Shown one piece after another: positions 1 through 14,660 of a stretch of DNA of 64,000 nt. A model generated the notes under the pieces. It was given only the letters and a program-made list of their open reading frames with translations, ran no database searches and was not told the DNA's origin. Location: positions 868,001 through 932,000 of the forward strand of contig CM066309.1 in the NCBI GenBank assembly GCA_033807695.1, given 5' to 3'. The position numbers and the translations under genes were made by a program. Each line of letters starts with the position of its first letter. Position 1 is the first letter of the stretch. The stretch comes from Daedaleopsis sinensis. Taxonomy: Eukaryota; Basidiomycota; Agaricomycetes; Polyporales; Polyporaceae.

Positions 1-255
1 ATGGCTACATCAAGTTGTTGACTTCGGCAATTCACTGGTGAGATTTATGGAAAGTATGGAAAGTGTGCTAGTCATTCGAGCGCGGTGAGACATGTGCACC
101 ATATCGCTCGCTGATAAGATCATATGTATTCCTTGTCTACAGGTGTAAGCCCGCGGCCTTCCAACAGAACTACTTTCGCTCGTAGCAGCGGTCTAACAGA
201 ACAAAGCACAGTCATAGATGCACGAGAGATTATCGGAGTGCTTACTGACTCACCC

Positions 256-1701
256 CTAGTTCGAAGTACTCTGCGATAACAGCCATCTGATTCCTCCCTT
301 GAACTCCTCGTTATACTTGCGCGCCACCTTCGTCTCTGGGAACGACAGATGGAAACCGTGCGGCACACCCGGGTATCTACCCGCCCCGCCGTCCAGCGCA
401 TCAGCACCGGTCAATCCCACACACGGGGAATACTCACACGTCAACCTTCGTCTGCACGCCACAAGCTTCGAGTCTCTCCGCATACACAAGCCCCTCGTCG
501 CGCGCGGGGTCAAGCCCGCAGACTTGGATGTACGCTGGGGGCAGCCCGTTGAGGGAGTTGCGTAAAAGCGGCGAGAGCTCAGGGTTTTCGGGCACTGCCT
601 GGAGTTTCCCTGATGTTGCAAGTGGCTTGTTGAGGTGCACGTAGGGGAGGATGTAAATAGAGCTCACCGTAGTAGTCGAGCAGATGACGCGCAGCGAGTA
701 GCGGTGCGTCCGCGTTCTGCACGAAAGACGTCATGTTCGCTTTGTACCTACAAGGAGCCCAGCGTAGACCTTTGAGATACGCGTGAACATTGAGACGTTA
801 GATGGGTTACGCACTCGTCGGGATAAGCGTCGGGGTGGCACAGCAGCGGTATGGACAGCGCCTGCCCCGTCAACGAGTGTGCGGAAAAGAATGGGTCTGC
901 CTGGGCGAGTTGCGCGAGGACGGCCGCGTAGTTTGACCCGGCGGACTGTCCTCCTACTACGAAGCCCTTTTTGAGATCCACGCCCAGCGTTTCGGCGTTT
1001 TCGGCAGCCTTCCGCGTCGATGCCTGTGTCAGTAAGAAAGTCATGTTTGAAGAAATACGGACCCACCCATTTGAGTGCGGCGAAGCAATCGTAAAGCCCG
1101 CCAGGGAAGGGGGTCTCGGGTGCCAGTCTGTAGGAGCACGGCACATGTAGACGCAATTGAGGAAAAGCGAGATAGAAGAAAATTGGAAGGCCCTCGCACC
1201 TATAGTCTACGCTCACGATGGCTATGCGCAGCTCGACGGTCATGATCTTGAGAGTATAATCGTCCTGCTCGAGGGTTCCGAAGACCCAACCTGTAAAGAC
1301 ATATTAGCATCTTTCGGCGAAGGGAATGGCAGCGTCACACACCTCCTCCATGAACCCAAAACAAGAGCGGAAATGTCTCGCCCTCGGATCCAACTGGCAG
1401 ATAGGTCCTCACCCGAATAGAGTGATTGTCGATGCAGATATCATCCTCCTGGATGACATATGTACTCTCTATAGCGCGGGAACGTTGTCAGTAGTCCGAG
1501 GCCAGCACCACAAGATATAACGAAAAACTCACCGAGTGGGAGGTGCGGTCTCTGCGCCGCACGCTGTATCTCGATGAACGTCGAGTTGAAGAAAGTTCTC
1601 GTCTCTTCCAGGTTCTCCGTGAACGATACTGTATCCAAGGGAATTCCAGCTAGAATTGGAGCTAACTCAGGATCCGATGCAGCGAGATAGTTGTACGCCA
1701 T
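256..1701 (-). CDS. alpha/beta hydrolase (hormone-sensitive lipase type, Abhydrolase_3)
   Basis: Predicted carboxylic-ester hydrolase. Reading across about seven short introns gives a continuous protein from MAYNYLAASDPE at 1701 to LLSQSTSN and a TAG at 256. Exon 1 ends at 1533, before a GTGAGT donor. Family hallmarks appear in order: the oxyanion-hole HGGG followed by GWVFGTLEQDDY, VDYRLAPETPFPGG, the nucleophile elbow GGQSAGSN (GxSxG serine, about 930), the acid GLDPARDEG (about 500) and the histidine in PGVPHGFH (about 350). All three catalytic residues and the oxyanion motif are present, so the enzyme is probably active. No signal peptide is evident, which suggests an intracellular enzyme. 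The substrate cannot be inferred. Exon borders are read by eye; the family assignment is firm. Confidence 0.85.
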
Positions 1702-2667
1702 GACCGAAGAGAAAGACAGGCTGTGACGATAGTCGAATTCTGAAACTCAAGAGAGCCAAGCTGGCGAGCACACTCCTTGCGCAGCGGGGCTTCCCATACT
1801 ATATAGCCGCAGCGTTCAGTCTTCGATCATCGAAGTAGTCCAGGTGATGCACGCATTACTGTAGAGCGCTGGCGCTAAGGGTACTCACGAGTCTTTCAGC
1901 GGGTGTGGATCTGTGTGGATACGCGCAACATTAGGGTCGCGGTGCGATGTGCGCCCAAGACGGATCCGTCCAGAAGGGAGTGAGCACCTGATGCCCCTGG
2001 TATGGTGTCCGCGCTGTGCGACGTCGACGTCGGCGACGGTATTCTGTTGTGTTTAATCGTCAGCGTAAGATCACCAGTGCAACAGTGTACTAGAAGGGTT
2101 ATTGAATTCGAAAACGGTTCGAAGGACCGCGCACTGGGATGTCTTAACTTGGAAGATGCTGGGCAGTCCTAGAAGAAATTTGGAAAGCACTACAGCCAGA
2201 CTACAGCACGGAACGTATAAGATGACTGTCATTGGTGTGACTGGCCATGGGTGTCCGAGAACAAGAGGCAAATATCGAAAAAAGGCGAACGGTAGCGAAC
2301 GGTGTGGGCTTACGGCATATCCCGGGCCGGACCATCCGCGCGTTAAGCGCTCGGCCAGCAACGTTCCGTGAGCGCTTGAGCTCGTCATCTACAACGGAGA
2401 CTAGCTACTAGGTACTCCTAGTAGTAGTTGGAGCTACCTTTGACCGAGCCCGTCTTTCTCATCCTTTGTCTCAGGGGTCAGCAGTTCCAGGACGTCCTAG
2501 AACTATCCAATAGTCAAGGTAAAACTCGACGCGGTAGATGTTTCCGAGACAATCATCGTACTCCTTGACTTGAACTCGATACATGGCCGCACTGAGCAGT
2601 GGTGAGTAGGCTCGTAGACCAGCCTCTAGTTCAAGTGTCGGAAGATAGTCGTTCCTTTGAATAGAGG

Positions 2668-2738
2668 CTGGAATCACCAAAGAGGAGGGGTGCAGAGGTC
2701 CCCCGTGGGAACGTCGGAGTGTGAACATGCCGACGGCA
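2668..2738 (+). repeat. left arm of 71-bp inverted repeat
   Basis: Matches the reverse complement of 3190-3260 with two mismatches over 71 bp; the arms are separated by about 450 bp. The shared core includes GACGTTCCCACGGGGGACC. It lies outside any confidently called gene. Confidence 0.85.
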
Positions 2739-2907
2739 ACTTTGACCTCGAGTCTTTCGGCGTCTACTAAGTATCGCGTCGCCACGCGTCCTCCCTCTGC
2801 ACGTCTCTCCCGACTTGTCTTCGATAGTCCGCGCTATGGTTAGTGAAGAGAAACTAAATAACAATGATGAGATATATGAATGTATGAGTATGTAGCCGCA
2901 GGAGGGG

Positions 2908-3207
2908 TCACGAGAATTGGACTCGCGGCCGACGACGCTCTTGCCCTTCCCGCGCGCAGCCTTGCTGGAGCGCGAGCCTGCGCACCGCCGCGCGGGGATC
3001 CGAGTCCTCGCTCGTCTCCTCGCGCTCGGCTTGTGCGCGCGCGCGCTTCTTCTTCGCGACCTTCGGGGGCCCGTGCGCGGGCTCTTCGAGCTCCGAAGTA
3101 CTGAGTACTGAGTAGCCTGTCGTAGCATCATGCATGGAGTCGTTGCTGCCGAGCGGCTCGAGTCCCGGCGCCTCGTACATAAAGGCCAGTGCCGTCGGCA
3201 TGTTCAT
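2908..3207 (-). CDS. doubtful small ORF, Lys/Arg/Glu-rich
   Basis: ATG-started 99-residue open frame (MNMPTALAFMYEAPG...) with a charged KVAKKKRARAQAEREE stretch resembling a nuclear-localisation or low-complexity region. I do not recognise it. It opens within the right arm of the inverted repeat and lies in a very GC-rich stretch where long frames arise by chance. It could be an exon of a short nuclear protein or an artefact; no splice partner was identified. Confidence 0.2.
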   Translation of the reverse strand: MNMPTALAFMYEAPGLEPLGSNDSMHDATTGYSVLSTSELEEPAHGPPKVAKKKRARAQAEREETSEDSDPRAAVRRLALQQGCAREGQERRRPRVQFS

Positions 3208-3260
3208 ACTCCGACGTTCCCACGGGGGACCTCTGCACCCCTCCTCTTTGGTGATTCTAG
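3190..3260 (-). repeat. right arm of 71-bp inverted repeat
   Basis: Inverted copy of 2668-2738 with two mismatches. The 5' end of the doubtful ORF at 2908-3207 lies within this arm. Confidence 0.85.
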
Positions 3261-3983
3261 ACTAGTGGTGAGTGGTTGAAGGACCGTCCCTCCCCCCGTT
3301 CAGTAGGTCCTCATCGTCTGCCTAGGGGAAGACAATGGTGAGTGGCTGTGCGTAGCACGCCAGTGACTCATCGGAATCTCAAGTTGCTCACGAAGATTTA
3401 TCTCAGCGCATTATAGGTACACTATCGAATCGTGCACTCCTCCATAGCCTGACAGATAAAATGTCAGCTAAGTTATGCTTTGATATGACCGCGCGTCCAG
3501 GACTTAAGGTCCACGCCGGGTTTCTATACTCGTCTGGAGGTCCTGAACCATGTGAGCAGCAGCGCTTCGATTGACAGCAATCACCTTCTAATGTCACACC
3601 ATAGGAGTATTTCGCGCGGTCTTAGAGCGTGTGAGATTGCGAACGTCCGGCAAGGCGCTATTCCACAGGCTCCTCTCTGAGTCTCTCTTCCTTTCTCTCA
3701 TCTCGGCCAACATCAACTCCGGCGACGTAGGCACCTCCGAGTCATGCCTCCTTTGCATTGTCAAACGACTGATCTCTCCAAGTTCAGTGCCACAACATTA
3801 TGGGACGACACGCACACTACGGGAAGGCGTGGTATATCAGGCCACGTGCCGAGATAGAGCCGTTGAGCATTGACAGTGCGTTCTCGTTCAAAGTTTCCTT
3901 CAAAGTAATAACTCATGCGGCGGACGCGGTTTGTCTGATCAGTAGCTCACTCGAGATCCTCATACTCGACGTTCTCCAAGGCT

Positions 3984-5355
3984 GTGCCTACCACGAAGAA
4001 GCTGGCAGCACTCGTTGCCATCTGCCAGCTGGTGTGCGGCGCCCGTGCTATCAACTTTGGTGAAATCGGAGAGGGTGGCAATCTCAGGCAATGCAACCCA
4101 ACGAACATCAGTTGGAGCGGAGGGACTCCTCCGTATAGACTCAGTCTCACGCCGTCTGATCCATCTGTGACCACCGGTGATCAGTGGCAGTGGTCGCTCA
4201 CCCAACAATACTTGAACATTCAAGTGCCGTGGCTGGAATGGACCCCGAACTTCACTGCGGGGGTAGCGGTTCAGTTGGAGGTTTTGGACTCCTCGTCAGG
4301 AGGCCCGGTCGATGCCGTAGGGACCATCCTGTTGGGCCAGGACTCAAGCTGCGTGCGCGCGGTATCGTCGCCTTTGCCCATGCCTTCCACTCGTTCCACC
4401 ACCTCCGACTCGTCTACCCAATCGTCTCCGACTACGCCTGAAATGTCCGGCTCTACTAGTAGTACAAGTTCTGGGGCAGCTGCACCTCCTCAGGCTCCAA
4501 CTACCAGTGGGTCAACCTCTCCAGCGAGCACTATACAGTCACGCACAAGCACGTCGCCGTTCTCGACCTCATATACCACTACAAGCTCACTGGATGCTAG
4601 TGCGGGAAATCCGTCCGAACCCACCCAACAGACCGCGATCGGGGACTCGAAAGCCCCCCACGAGCTCAGCACGGGAGCAAGAGCAGGCATCGCTATCGGG
4701 GCTATCCTTGCAGCAGTCACGGGAATTGTGTTGTTCATTTGCTGCATGAGAACGCGGAGGGCGCGGAGTCAACAACAAAGTGCGCAGCCCTCTCATGATC
4801 TTCGAAACCCTTCGTCACTAACCACACGTCTTCAATTAAACAGTCGCCGAGGGCGACATGCAAGAGCCTTACGCCGCGATCCTTAGTGCACCATCTGTCA
4901 TTCCTCCCACCAAGGCTCTCGAGGCGTCCTCCAAAACTCCGGTCACAGGTCTCTCCGACTCGCCAACACTCGACATCGCACACGAGCCACAAAGTCCTGC
5001 GAGCGTGGAACCGCAGATCGGTGACCATCCCCCCGCTCCTCCCATTGGCCCAGCTCCCATCCCGAAGCCAAGCGCCTCCACGACCAGGCGTAGTAGGAAG
5101 ACCGCACGCGACGAGACACCCAGTGGGACACACACCGCGACCGAGGCTAACGTGGCACAGCTTGGACAGATACCCGAGGGGGCTAGTAGCATCATACCGC
5201 CTCCTCACTCTCAATGGACATTACCGCGGCGGGTTGAAACGGATGGGGGTGTGCGCCTCGCCGGAGGCGCTTTAGATGAGCGAATGGAGGAGGACCTAGA
5301 CGTGTTGAGTGAGGCATCCACCCTTCCTCCGCCTTATGCCCGTTACGGCGTGTGA
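3984..5355 (+). CDS. single-pass Ser/Thr-rich membrane protein with C-terminal PPPY motif
   Basis: Type I membrane protein of the basidiomycete Mid2/Wsc-like architecture. It has a hydrophobic signal sequence (LAALVAICQLVCGARA), a compact ectodomain of about 110 residues with two NxS/T sites, a Ser/Thr/Pro-rich stalk suited to O-mannosylation, one helix (AGIAIGAILAAVTGIVLFICC, about 4684-4746) followed by RTRRARS, and a Pro-rich cytosolic tail ending in STLPPPYARYGV. The two parts join in frame across a 64-bp intron at 4780-4843 (GTGCGC donor, CTAAC branch site, CAG acceptor). The first in-frame codon here is GTG and a stop lies upstream at 3936, so the true ATG is probably in an unseen 5' exon. 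The stalk and tail suggest a surface sensor; PPPY is a classic ligand of WW-domain ubiquitin ligases such as Rsp5. The role is inferred from architecture only. Confidence 0.75.
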
Positions 5356-6032
5356 AGCTGTGCAGTAACTTAGTATACGAGGGAACAGATATAACTTGCC
5401 TCACTTCCTGTACCCTTGCAACTCTAGCATCCCTTCAGGCATCTCTTAAGCTGCCAGCCATCCTTGACCGCCACACTGTTGACCTCTGCAGCAGGTTGAA
5501 CGGGTAAAACATCCTGTCCCCTCCGCCGCCGCCCTTTTTGGAAGGCATGCTACCCAGTTACGCGTGCTGTCTGTCGATTCCCGACGTTCGCAGGTTCGGC
5601 TGGGCGCTGGAGACATGACGCTGAGTCTCTCAATGGACCCTCTCTGCCTCCCCTCCCTCTTCGCCGACCGGCTCCCAACCACCCTCAGTTCAGAACTGTC
5701 AACCACGACCGGTTCATGGTCGACAGTTTTTAGTACCGATCGAGATTTGGCATTAAATAAAGTCCAGCATCTCAGGCGCCGCCGCGCCGGTAGGAGAACT
5801 TATCAATACTTATGTCTATAACTCCATCTAGTACAACTCGGAGAGTCAGTCGGGGGAGCGAGAATCAAAGGTAAGTTCAAGAAGAAGAAAAAGAAAACAT
5901 CTGAGTCGCGGAAGCAATCACCACTGTCCCTTCTGCCTACGGAGCTTATCACAAACACTCGTCTTCGATGATCAGAAACCACTTCTTGCGCCTCACGCGC
6001 CCTCAGCGTCCCAGCCTTAGCCAGCCATACCA
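5356..6032. other. intergenic, no gene seen
   Basis: Lies between two convergent genes (membrane protein + and DUF6533 protein -), so it should hold both 3' UTRs. Open frames here have no recognisable content. A purine-rich run (AAGAAGAAGAAAAAGAAAA) is at about 5879. Confidence 0.6.
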
Positions 6033-7935
6033 TCACACTGCAGATCGTGCTCGCGGCTCGTGAAGAAGGACCTCCTGGATCTCCAAGTGCGACTTGAGCT
6101 GGACCGCCAAGTCGTCCAGCGGAATCGCGTGGTTGGCAGCCACCTCAGCGTGACCGGAGTGAGAGCCTTCGCCCTCGTCCGGAATGTCTTCGTCCCATTC
6201 GTCACTTGCGGAAGCGGCGCGGTGGTGCATGCTCGACCCAAGCGACCCGATGGCACGGTCCACAAAACTGAGCGAGCTTTGCGAGCTCGTCTGAGATATC
6301 TGCAACCCCGGGTCGTCTGAGCCGACCTTGACGGTGTGTTCGTTTGCCTCTTGCAGATCGAGAATGAAGCGGTATACGAGGATGGCTGTGAGGCTATGAG
6401 TTACGGAAGAGAGCGAGTTCAGAGCAAGTCTATTGACGGAGTGCAATGACCTACGGGTCGGTGAACCTAGGGAGCTCGCTTGTTCCAAATGCAGCACTAC
6501 CGGAGTCCGAAAATATCTGTTCACAGTATCAGATGCCGCCACGACATACATAATAATCACTGGACCGCCGTACTCACTGAGGTTCCGGAGAAAATGAGAT
6601 GTAATGAGTTTAGGACAAAAAGTGTGCTATCAAGGCAAACACCCAAGGGCCGTCAGACTGACTCTCCAACGGGGGGGATAGTGGTAGTGAAAGTGAAACA
6701 CACACAAAATAAAGTATCCCTTATAGACACTTCTGACTTAGCATGTAGTACATATTACAACTGACAATCACACATACCATTGTCCAACAATATGTCTGCG
6801 AAGCTGGTGCTGCCGCGCTTGACAAAAGGAAGCCTAAGTTTTTTGAACCCTTTGCCTAATTTGCGCCACGTGACGACTACAAGAAGAACGTCTGCGACGA
6901 TCAATGGTAACCTGGAACAGACAGCGACTAACCAATGTCATGTCAGACCTCTGTGTATAAGCGTGAATGAAAGAGTACGTGCATCTGGACAGCAAGAATA
7001 ATGTTCAGCTCGTATTACAGAAGACACAACTTGAAAAGGTTGGTACTGACATGATGATATCTTGCTGAGTGGCTGAATCAATGACTACACACCCAAAGAT
7101 TGCGTCGAATGTTGGTGACTGAAAGAGTGACCAATAGACCTAGTACAATGCCAAAATAAGCATCATGATACACTCTATCCTGAACCGAACTGCGCATACC
7201 CAGTTTACACACAATGGTGCAAGTGAAAGTAGAGTGACTAGGACGGATACCAGCCAGGTAGACAGCGCATACGCTCTTGCTCCCGAGAACACTACAAGCA
7301 GAAGCACAGGGGTCAGTGACTTCAGACGAGGGACAGTGCTGCTATCCATAGATTCACCGGCAAAAGGAAGGTACAAGAAGTATTCAAGGGGTGCACTTAT
7401 CCACTGAGCGACCTGACACCTTCAAATGTTCACGATACACGATGTTGAGTCGGGCGAATGTCAATCGGGCATCATTAGAAGGCTTACCCCTAAAATAGCA
7501 ACATGTCATTTCAACGAAAACAGTAAGACGTGGTAGCAGGAGTGTACCTTGTTTGAGCGCGGGAGGTTGAACGTAATGACCCATGCAAGCCCCTTTAGCA
7601 AATAGCTATACCTGATGGATAGGAATAACGCCGATGCAATCGAGAATCTGCGCGCCCAGAAATATCTGACTTCGCGGTCGAACGTGGCTGCAACGTCGTA
7701 TACGAAAAATGCTATGGAAAGACCCGTCAGAGATAGTATGTTAGTATCTATGAGAAGAGTCAACGCCACGCCAGCATGCATACCTGTCGCGGCGAAAGAA
7801 ACGAAGTTTTCTATTTCGCTACAGGGAAAGGTTGAGGTGAGTCCACATCAAGAGCTTCGGAGTTCATGATCTGCAGCAGACTTACATGGCAGCGAATATC
7901 GCGATGATCTCATCATTCTCGTCATTGGACGACAT
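6033..7935 (-). CDS. DUF6533 seven-helix membrane protein
   Basis: Basidiomycete-specific polytopic membrane protein. The start is placed at the ATG at 7935 (MSSNDENDE..). The next exons give the DUF6533 signature (AFFVYDVAATFDREVRYFW, about 7580-7720), matching the family pattern of a tyrosine/aspartate helix end followed by a conserved DREV-W. A later exon reads VVFSGARAYALS plus a hydrophobic helix (about 7180-7320). The last exon carries a helix ending in ILVYRFILDLQEANE (about 6350-6420), then an acidic, Ser-rich cytosolic tail (ASASDEWDEDIPDEGEGSHS) to a stop at 6033. The order and helix spacing fit a complete gene with several introns; internal exon borders between 6560 and 7500 were not resolved. 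The family's function is unknown. Confidence 0.7.
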
Positions 7936-8404
7936 GGTGGCAGGTGAATATACGGTATAGTACTAGGGGAGAATGCCTGAGCTGACAACGTCTTAGTTGG
8001 TAGCTGTCAGACTTTTATACCTCTATTGCCCGTGCTAACCACGGTCCGCCCTTGATACGGTCACTGCTTGTGCTCTGATGGTCCCTGTTGGAAGCCTGCG
8101 AGAGGTAAGTACTTGAGATTGCACCGACCGTCAGGGGCCGTCCGAGGAGGGGATTTCAATTTAGACAAGTGACCGCGAAGTGACCGTGTCGTGTCGTAAG
8201 GGGCATAGTAAGCGCCTGTCACGTAGTAAGATAAGATAAGATGTAGATTTTTGTCATCTAACGATCGGCATATGCTCTGCCTCTTTTCTCTTAGCCTCCA
8301 ACCCTGTCTTCAACCGTCTTATTCAAAGCTCCACCCCATCCAGCTCTCGCTTGTGCTAGAACATCGTTCTTAACAGAACCAGCGGGACATCCCACAAGAC
8401 TCTC
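7936..8404. promoter_or_regulatory. shared upstream region of the DUF6533 gene and NMD3
   Basis: 469-bp gap between divergently transcribed genes. It holds a short AAGATAAGATAAGATG run at about 8230 (GATA-type motifs) but no recognisable gene. A regulatory role is inferred from the head-to-head layout alone. Confidence 0.4.
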
Positions 8405-10270
8405 ATGGAGTTCGTGCCGGCCCCTGCGGTACATCGCGTACTGTGTGCCGACTGCGGTACCCCCATCGTTCCCAACTCCGCAAATCTCTGCGTAGCGTGC
8501 CTGAGGAATACTGTCGATATTACGGAGGGTATACCAAAGCAAGGTGCGTTTCCCCCTCCTAGTATCGTATCCGTTCTTCCTGGTCGATATCTGGCTGGTG
8601 TATGATCCTGCATCCAAACTCCTCCTTGCACACACGATGTCCTTCTTCAACGCTTTCTATACATGCGATGTATTCTAAATGTCTGCGTTCAGCGTCCGTA
8701 TCGTTCTGCCGCAACTGTGACCGGTTTCTCTCGCCGCCTTCAAGTTGGACCATCGCCAGACCCGAATCTCAAGAACTACTCGCCATTTGTCTCAAGAAGC
8801 TCAAGGGCCTTAACAAGGTCCGGCTGACCGAGGCGCATTTTATTTGGACAGAGCCTCACTCCAAGCGGCTCCGGGTCTCGCTCACGATCCAAAAGGAGGT
8901 GCTTACTGCTACGATTCTCGAGCAGATTTTCGAGATCGAGTACCTCGTCCAGCATGGCCAATGTCCGGACTGCACCAAACTCGCTGCAAAGAACACTTGG
9001 AAGGCTCTAGTCCAAGTCCGGCAGAAGGTTCCCCACAAGCGGACCTTCCTCTTCCTCGAGCAGCTCATTCTCAAACACGGCGCCCAGAAAGACACGATCT
9101 CCATCAAGGAAGTGCGGGACGGGCTCGACTTTTTCTACAGCTCACGCAGTCATGCGCAGAAGATGGTCGAGTTCTTGACAGGCGTGGTTCCTATACGGTA
9201 CGCGTGCCCTGATCTCGACTCTTCGTATCTACCACCTAATTCGCGCTCCCAGCTCCAAAGCATCAGAGCAGCTCCTTTCCTCCGACACGCACACAAACAC
9301 CGCCAACTTCAAGTATACATACTCGGTCGAGATTACGCCCGTTTGCAAGGACGATCTTGTCTGCCTCCCACCCAAGCTTGCGCGGCAACTCAGCAATATC
9401 TCCCCCCTCGCGATCTGCGCCCGCGTTGGAAACTCGCTGCATTTTCTCGATCCCTCGACGCTTCAAGTGTGTGAGATCGCCGCGCCCGTGTACTGGCGTG
9501 CGCCGTTCGAGGCCCTCGCGAGCGTCACGGATCTCGTCGAGTTCACCGTGCTCGACGTCGAGCCCTCAGGGGCGACGCGCGGCAAGTGGGTGCTAGCCGA
9601 CGCGCAGGTAGCGCTCTCCGGCGCCTTCCGCTCGCACGGCAAGGGCGGGGACGAGGACACAATGGACTTTGACGGGGGCGGCGACGACCAGATCTTCCAC
9701 ACTCGCACGCACCTTGGGGGCATCCTCCAGCCCGGTGACGCCGCGCTCGGCTACTTCCTCAGGAACGCGAACTTCAACTCGGACGACTACGCGGCGCTGC
9801 CTGCGCACCGCGTGCCGGACATCGTGCTCGTGAAGAAGGCGTACCCGAATCGCCGCAAGAAGAACAGGCCGCGCGCGTGGCGCCTGCGGAGCATCGCGAA
9901 GGAGGCGGGCGAGGAGGGCGAGACGGGCGCGGGCCGCGGCGTCGTGGGCCGCATGGGCGGGCGCGACGAGAAGAAGGTGGAGGAGGACTACGAGCTGTTC
10001 CTGCGCGAGCTCGAGGAGGACGAGGAGATGCGCGGCGCGGTGAACCTGTACCGCAGCAAGCCGGGCGCGAGCGCGGGCTCGGGCCTGGCGGGGGGCAAGA
10101 CGCGGAAGAGGGGACAAGGCCAGTTCGACATGGATGTGGACGAGCAGCCGGCTGCCCCAGTCCCCGCGCCGGAGGCTACGGACGATGGGGAGGACGAGCC
10201 GGATTTCCCGGATGTCAAGCTAGACGAGCTCCTGGAGGACTTCGACGAGATGACGCTGGAGGAGTCTTGA
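8405..10270 (+). CDS. NMD3: 60S ribosomal export protein NMD3
   Basis: NMD3 adapts the nascent 60S subunit to the exportin Crm1 and is released in the cytoplasm. Three exons (8405-8543, 8693-9197, 9253-10270) join in frame to 553 codons plus a TGA. The first exon gives the N-terminal zinc-binding block with paired CxxC motifs (VLCADCGTP, LCVACLRNTVDITEGIPK). Exon 2 opens with VSFCRNCDRFL and includes CPDCTK, completing the four CxxC pairs typical of the family. VEITPVCKDDLVCLPPKLA and the following conserved core are intact. The C-terminus is highly acidic and ends in a leucine-spaced segment (LDELLEDFDEM) that resembles the nuclear-export-signal region. Introns use GTGCGT and GTACGC donors. 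The length fits the family. An essential single-copy gene is expected. Confidence 0.96.
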
Positions 10271-10801
10271 GTGTGTCTGTGTCCCATCGGTGCTGCGGGA
10301 AGTGTAGGCTGTCGTTCGAAGTCAAGATGCAGATATATAGATGTTGTACGTTGCACGTCCACGACGGTCTTATGAACATAACTGAGCTCGTAGTTCGTTG
10401 TGATGATCGTGTGCTCACCTGCTCGCCGCCCATCGTTGTGCAATCACAAACTCACGACCACTTCCAACGCAGTTTTGTATATGTGCACAACCTAACCTCT
10501 GCTGTACATGCAGTTCACTGGCAGTGGTATGGACAATGTCACCTCTCTGATATTCATAGTCATTGGAAGACACCTCGAGCCATACGTGAACGCTACATGC
10601 AGTCTTGAGGGAGGTATAGTATACATTCTCAGGCTGTTCAAGGTCACAATTCACTCTATGTGTGGAGGGACGTGAAGCAGAGTATTATATGATACTTTTC
10701 CGTGATTCATGAGCAATTCCACTATATACGGTGGGTCTATGAGTAGGCTGATGAGTAGACATGTGAGGCCAGCAGCATGCGGTCGCCATTTCCTGCTTTC
10801 T
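10271..10801. other. intergenic between convergent NMD3 and ARG5,6
   Basis: About 530 bp that should contain the two facing 3' UTRs. No gene or clear repeat was seen. Confidence 0.6.
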
Positions 10802-14425
<3,624 letters not shown>

Positions 14426-14660
14426 GACGAGGAAAGGGATGTCGCCGCCGTCGACGAGGAGGAGGAGTAGGAGGAGGACGTTGACTCGAAAGACGACAAG
14501 CGCCCACTCTTTGCCCGGCGCTCGTTATCTTATCCGACGCGGGCGCCTAGATCGAATTACGCCGTCGGTCTCCGCCACCCGCACCTCCTCCTCGCACCTG
14601 GCCCCTCGTTCATAATAACAAGCTCTGGACAGAGACAACACAGAGAACTCAGCGGAAGAT
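14426..14660. promoter_or_regulatory. bidirectional promoter ARG5,6 / ULA1
   Basis: Only 235 bp separate the ATGs of two divergently transcribed, apparently intact genes, so both promoters must overlap here. No TATA box or named operator was identified. Confidence 0.55.

Larger units (their letters stand above)
1702..3983. other. gene-poor interval with a 71-bp inverted repeat
   Basis: No convincing gene was found apart from one doubtful minus-strand ORF at 2908-3207. The interval contains the inverted-repeat arms at 2668-2738 and 3190-3260. A strongly GC-rich stretch at about 2930-3090 gives open frames by composition alone. The first exon of the membrane-protein gene at 3984 may lie in its right part, because that reading frame lacks an ATG. 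Confidence 0.6.

Noticed and set aside
9593..10117. 174-codon minus-strand Leu/Arg/Ala-rich frame
   Set aside because: Antisense shadow of the GC-rich last exon of NMD3.
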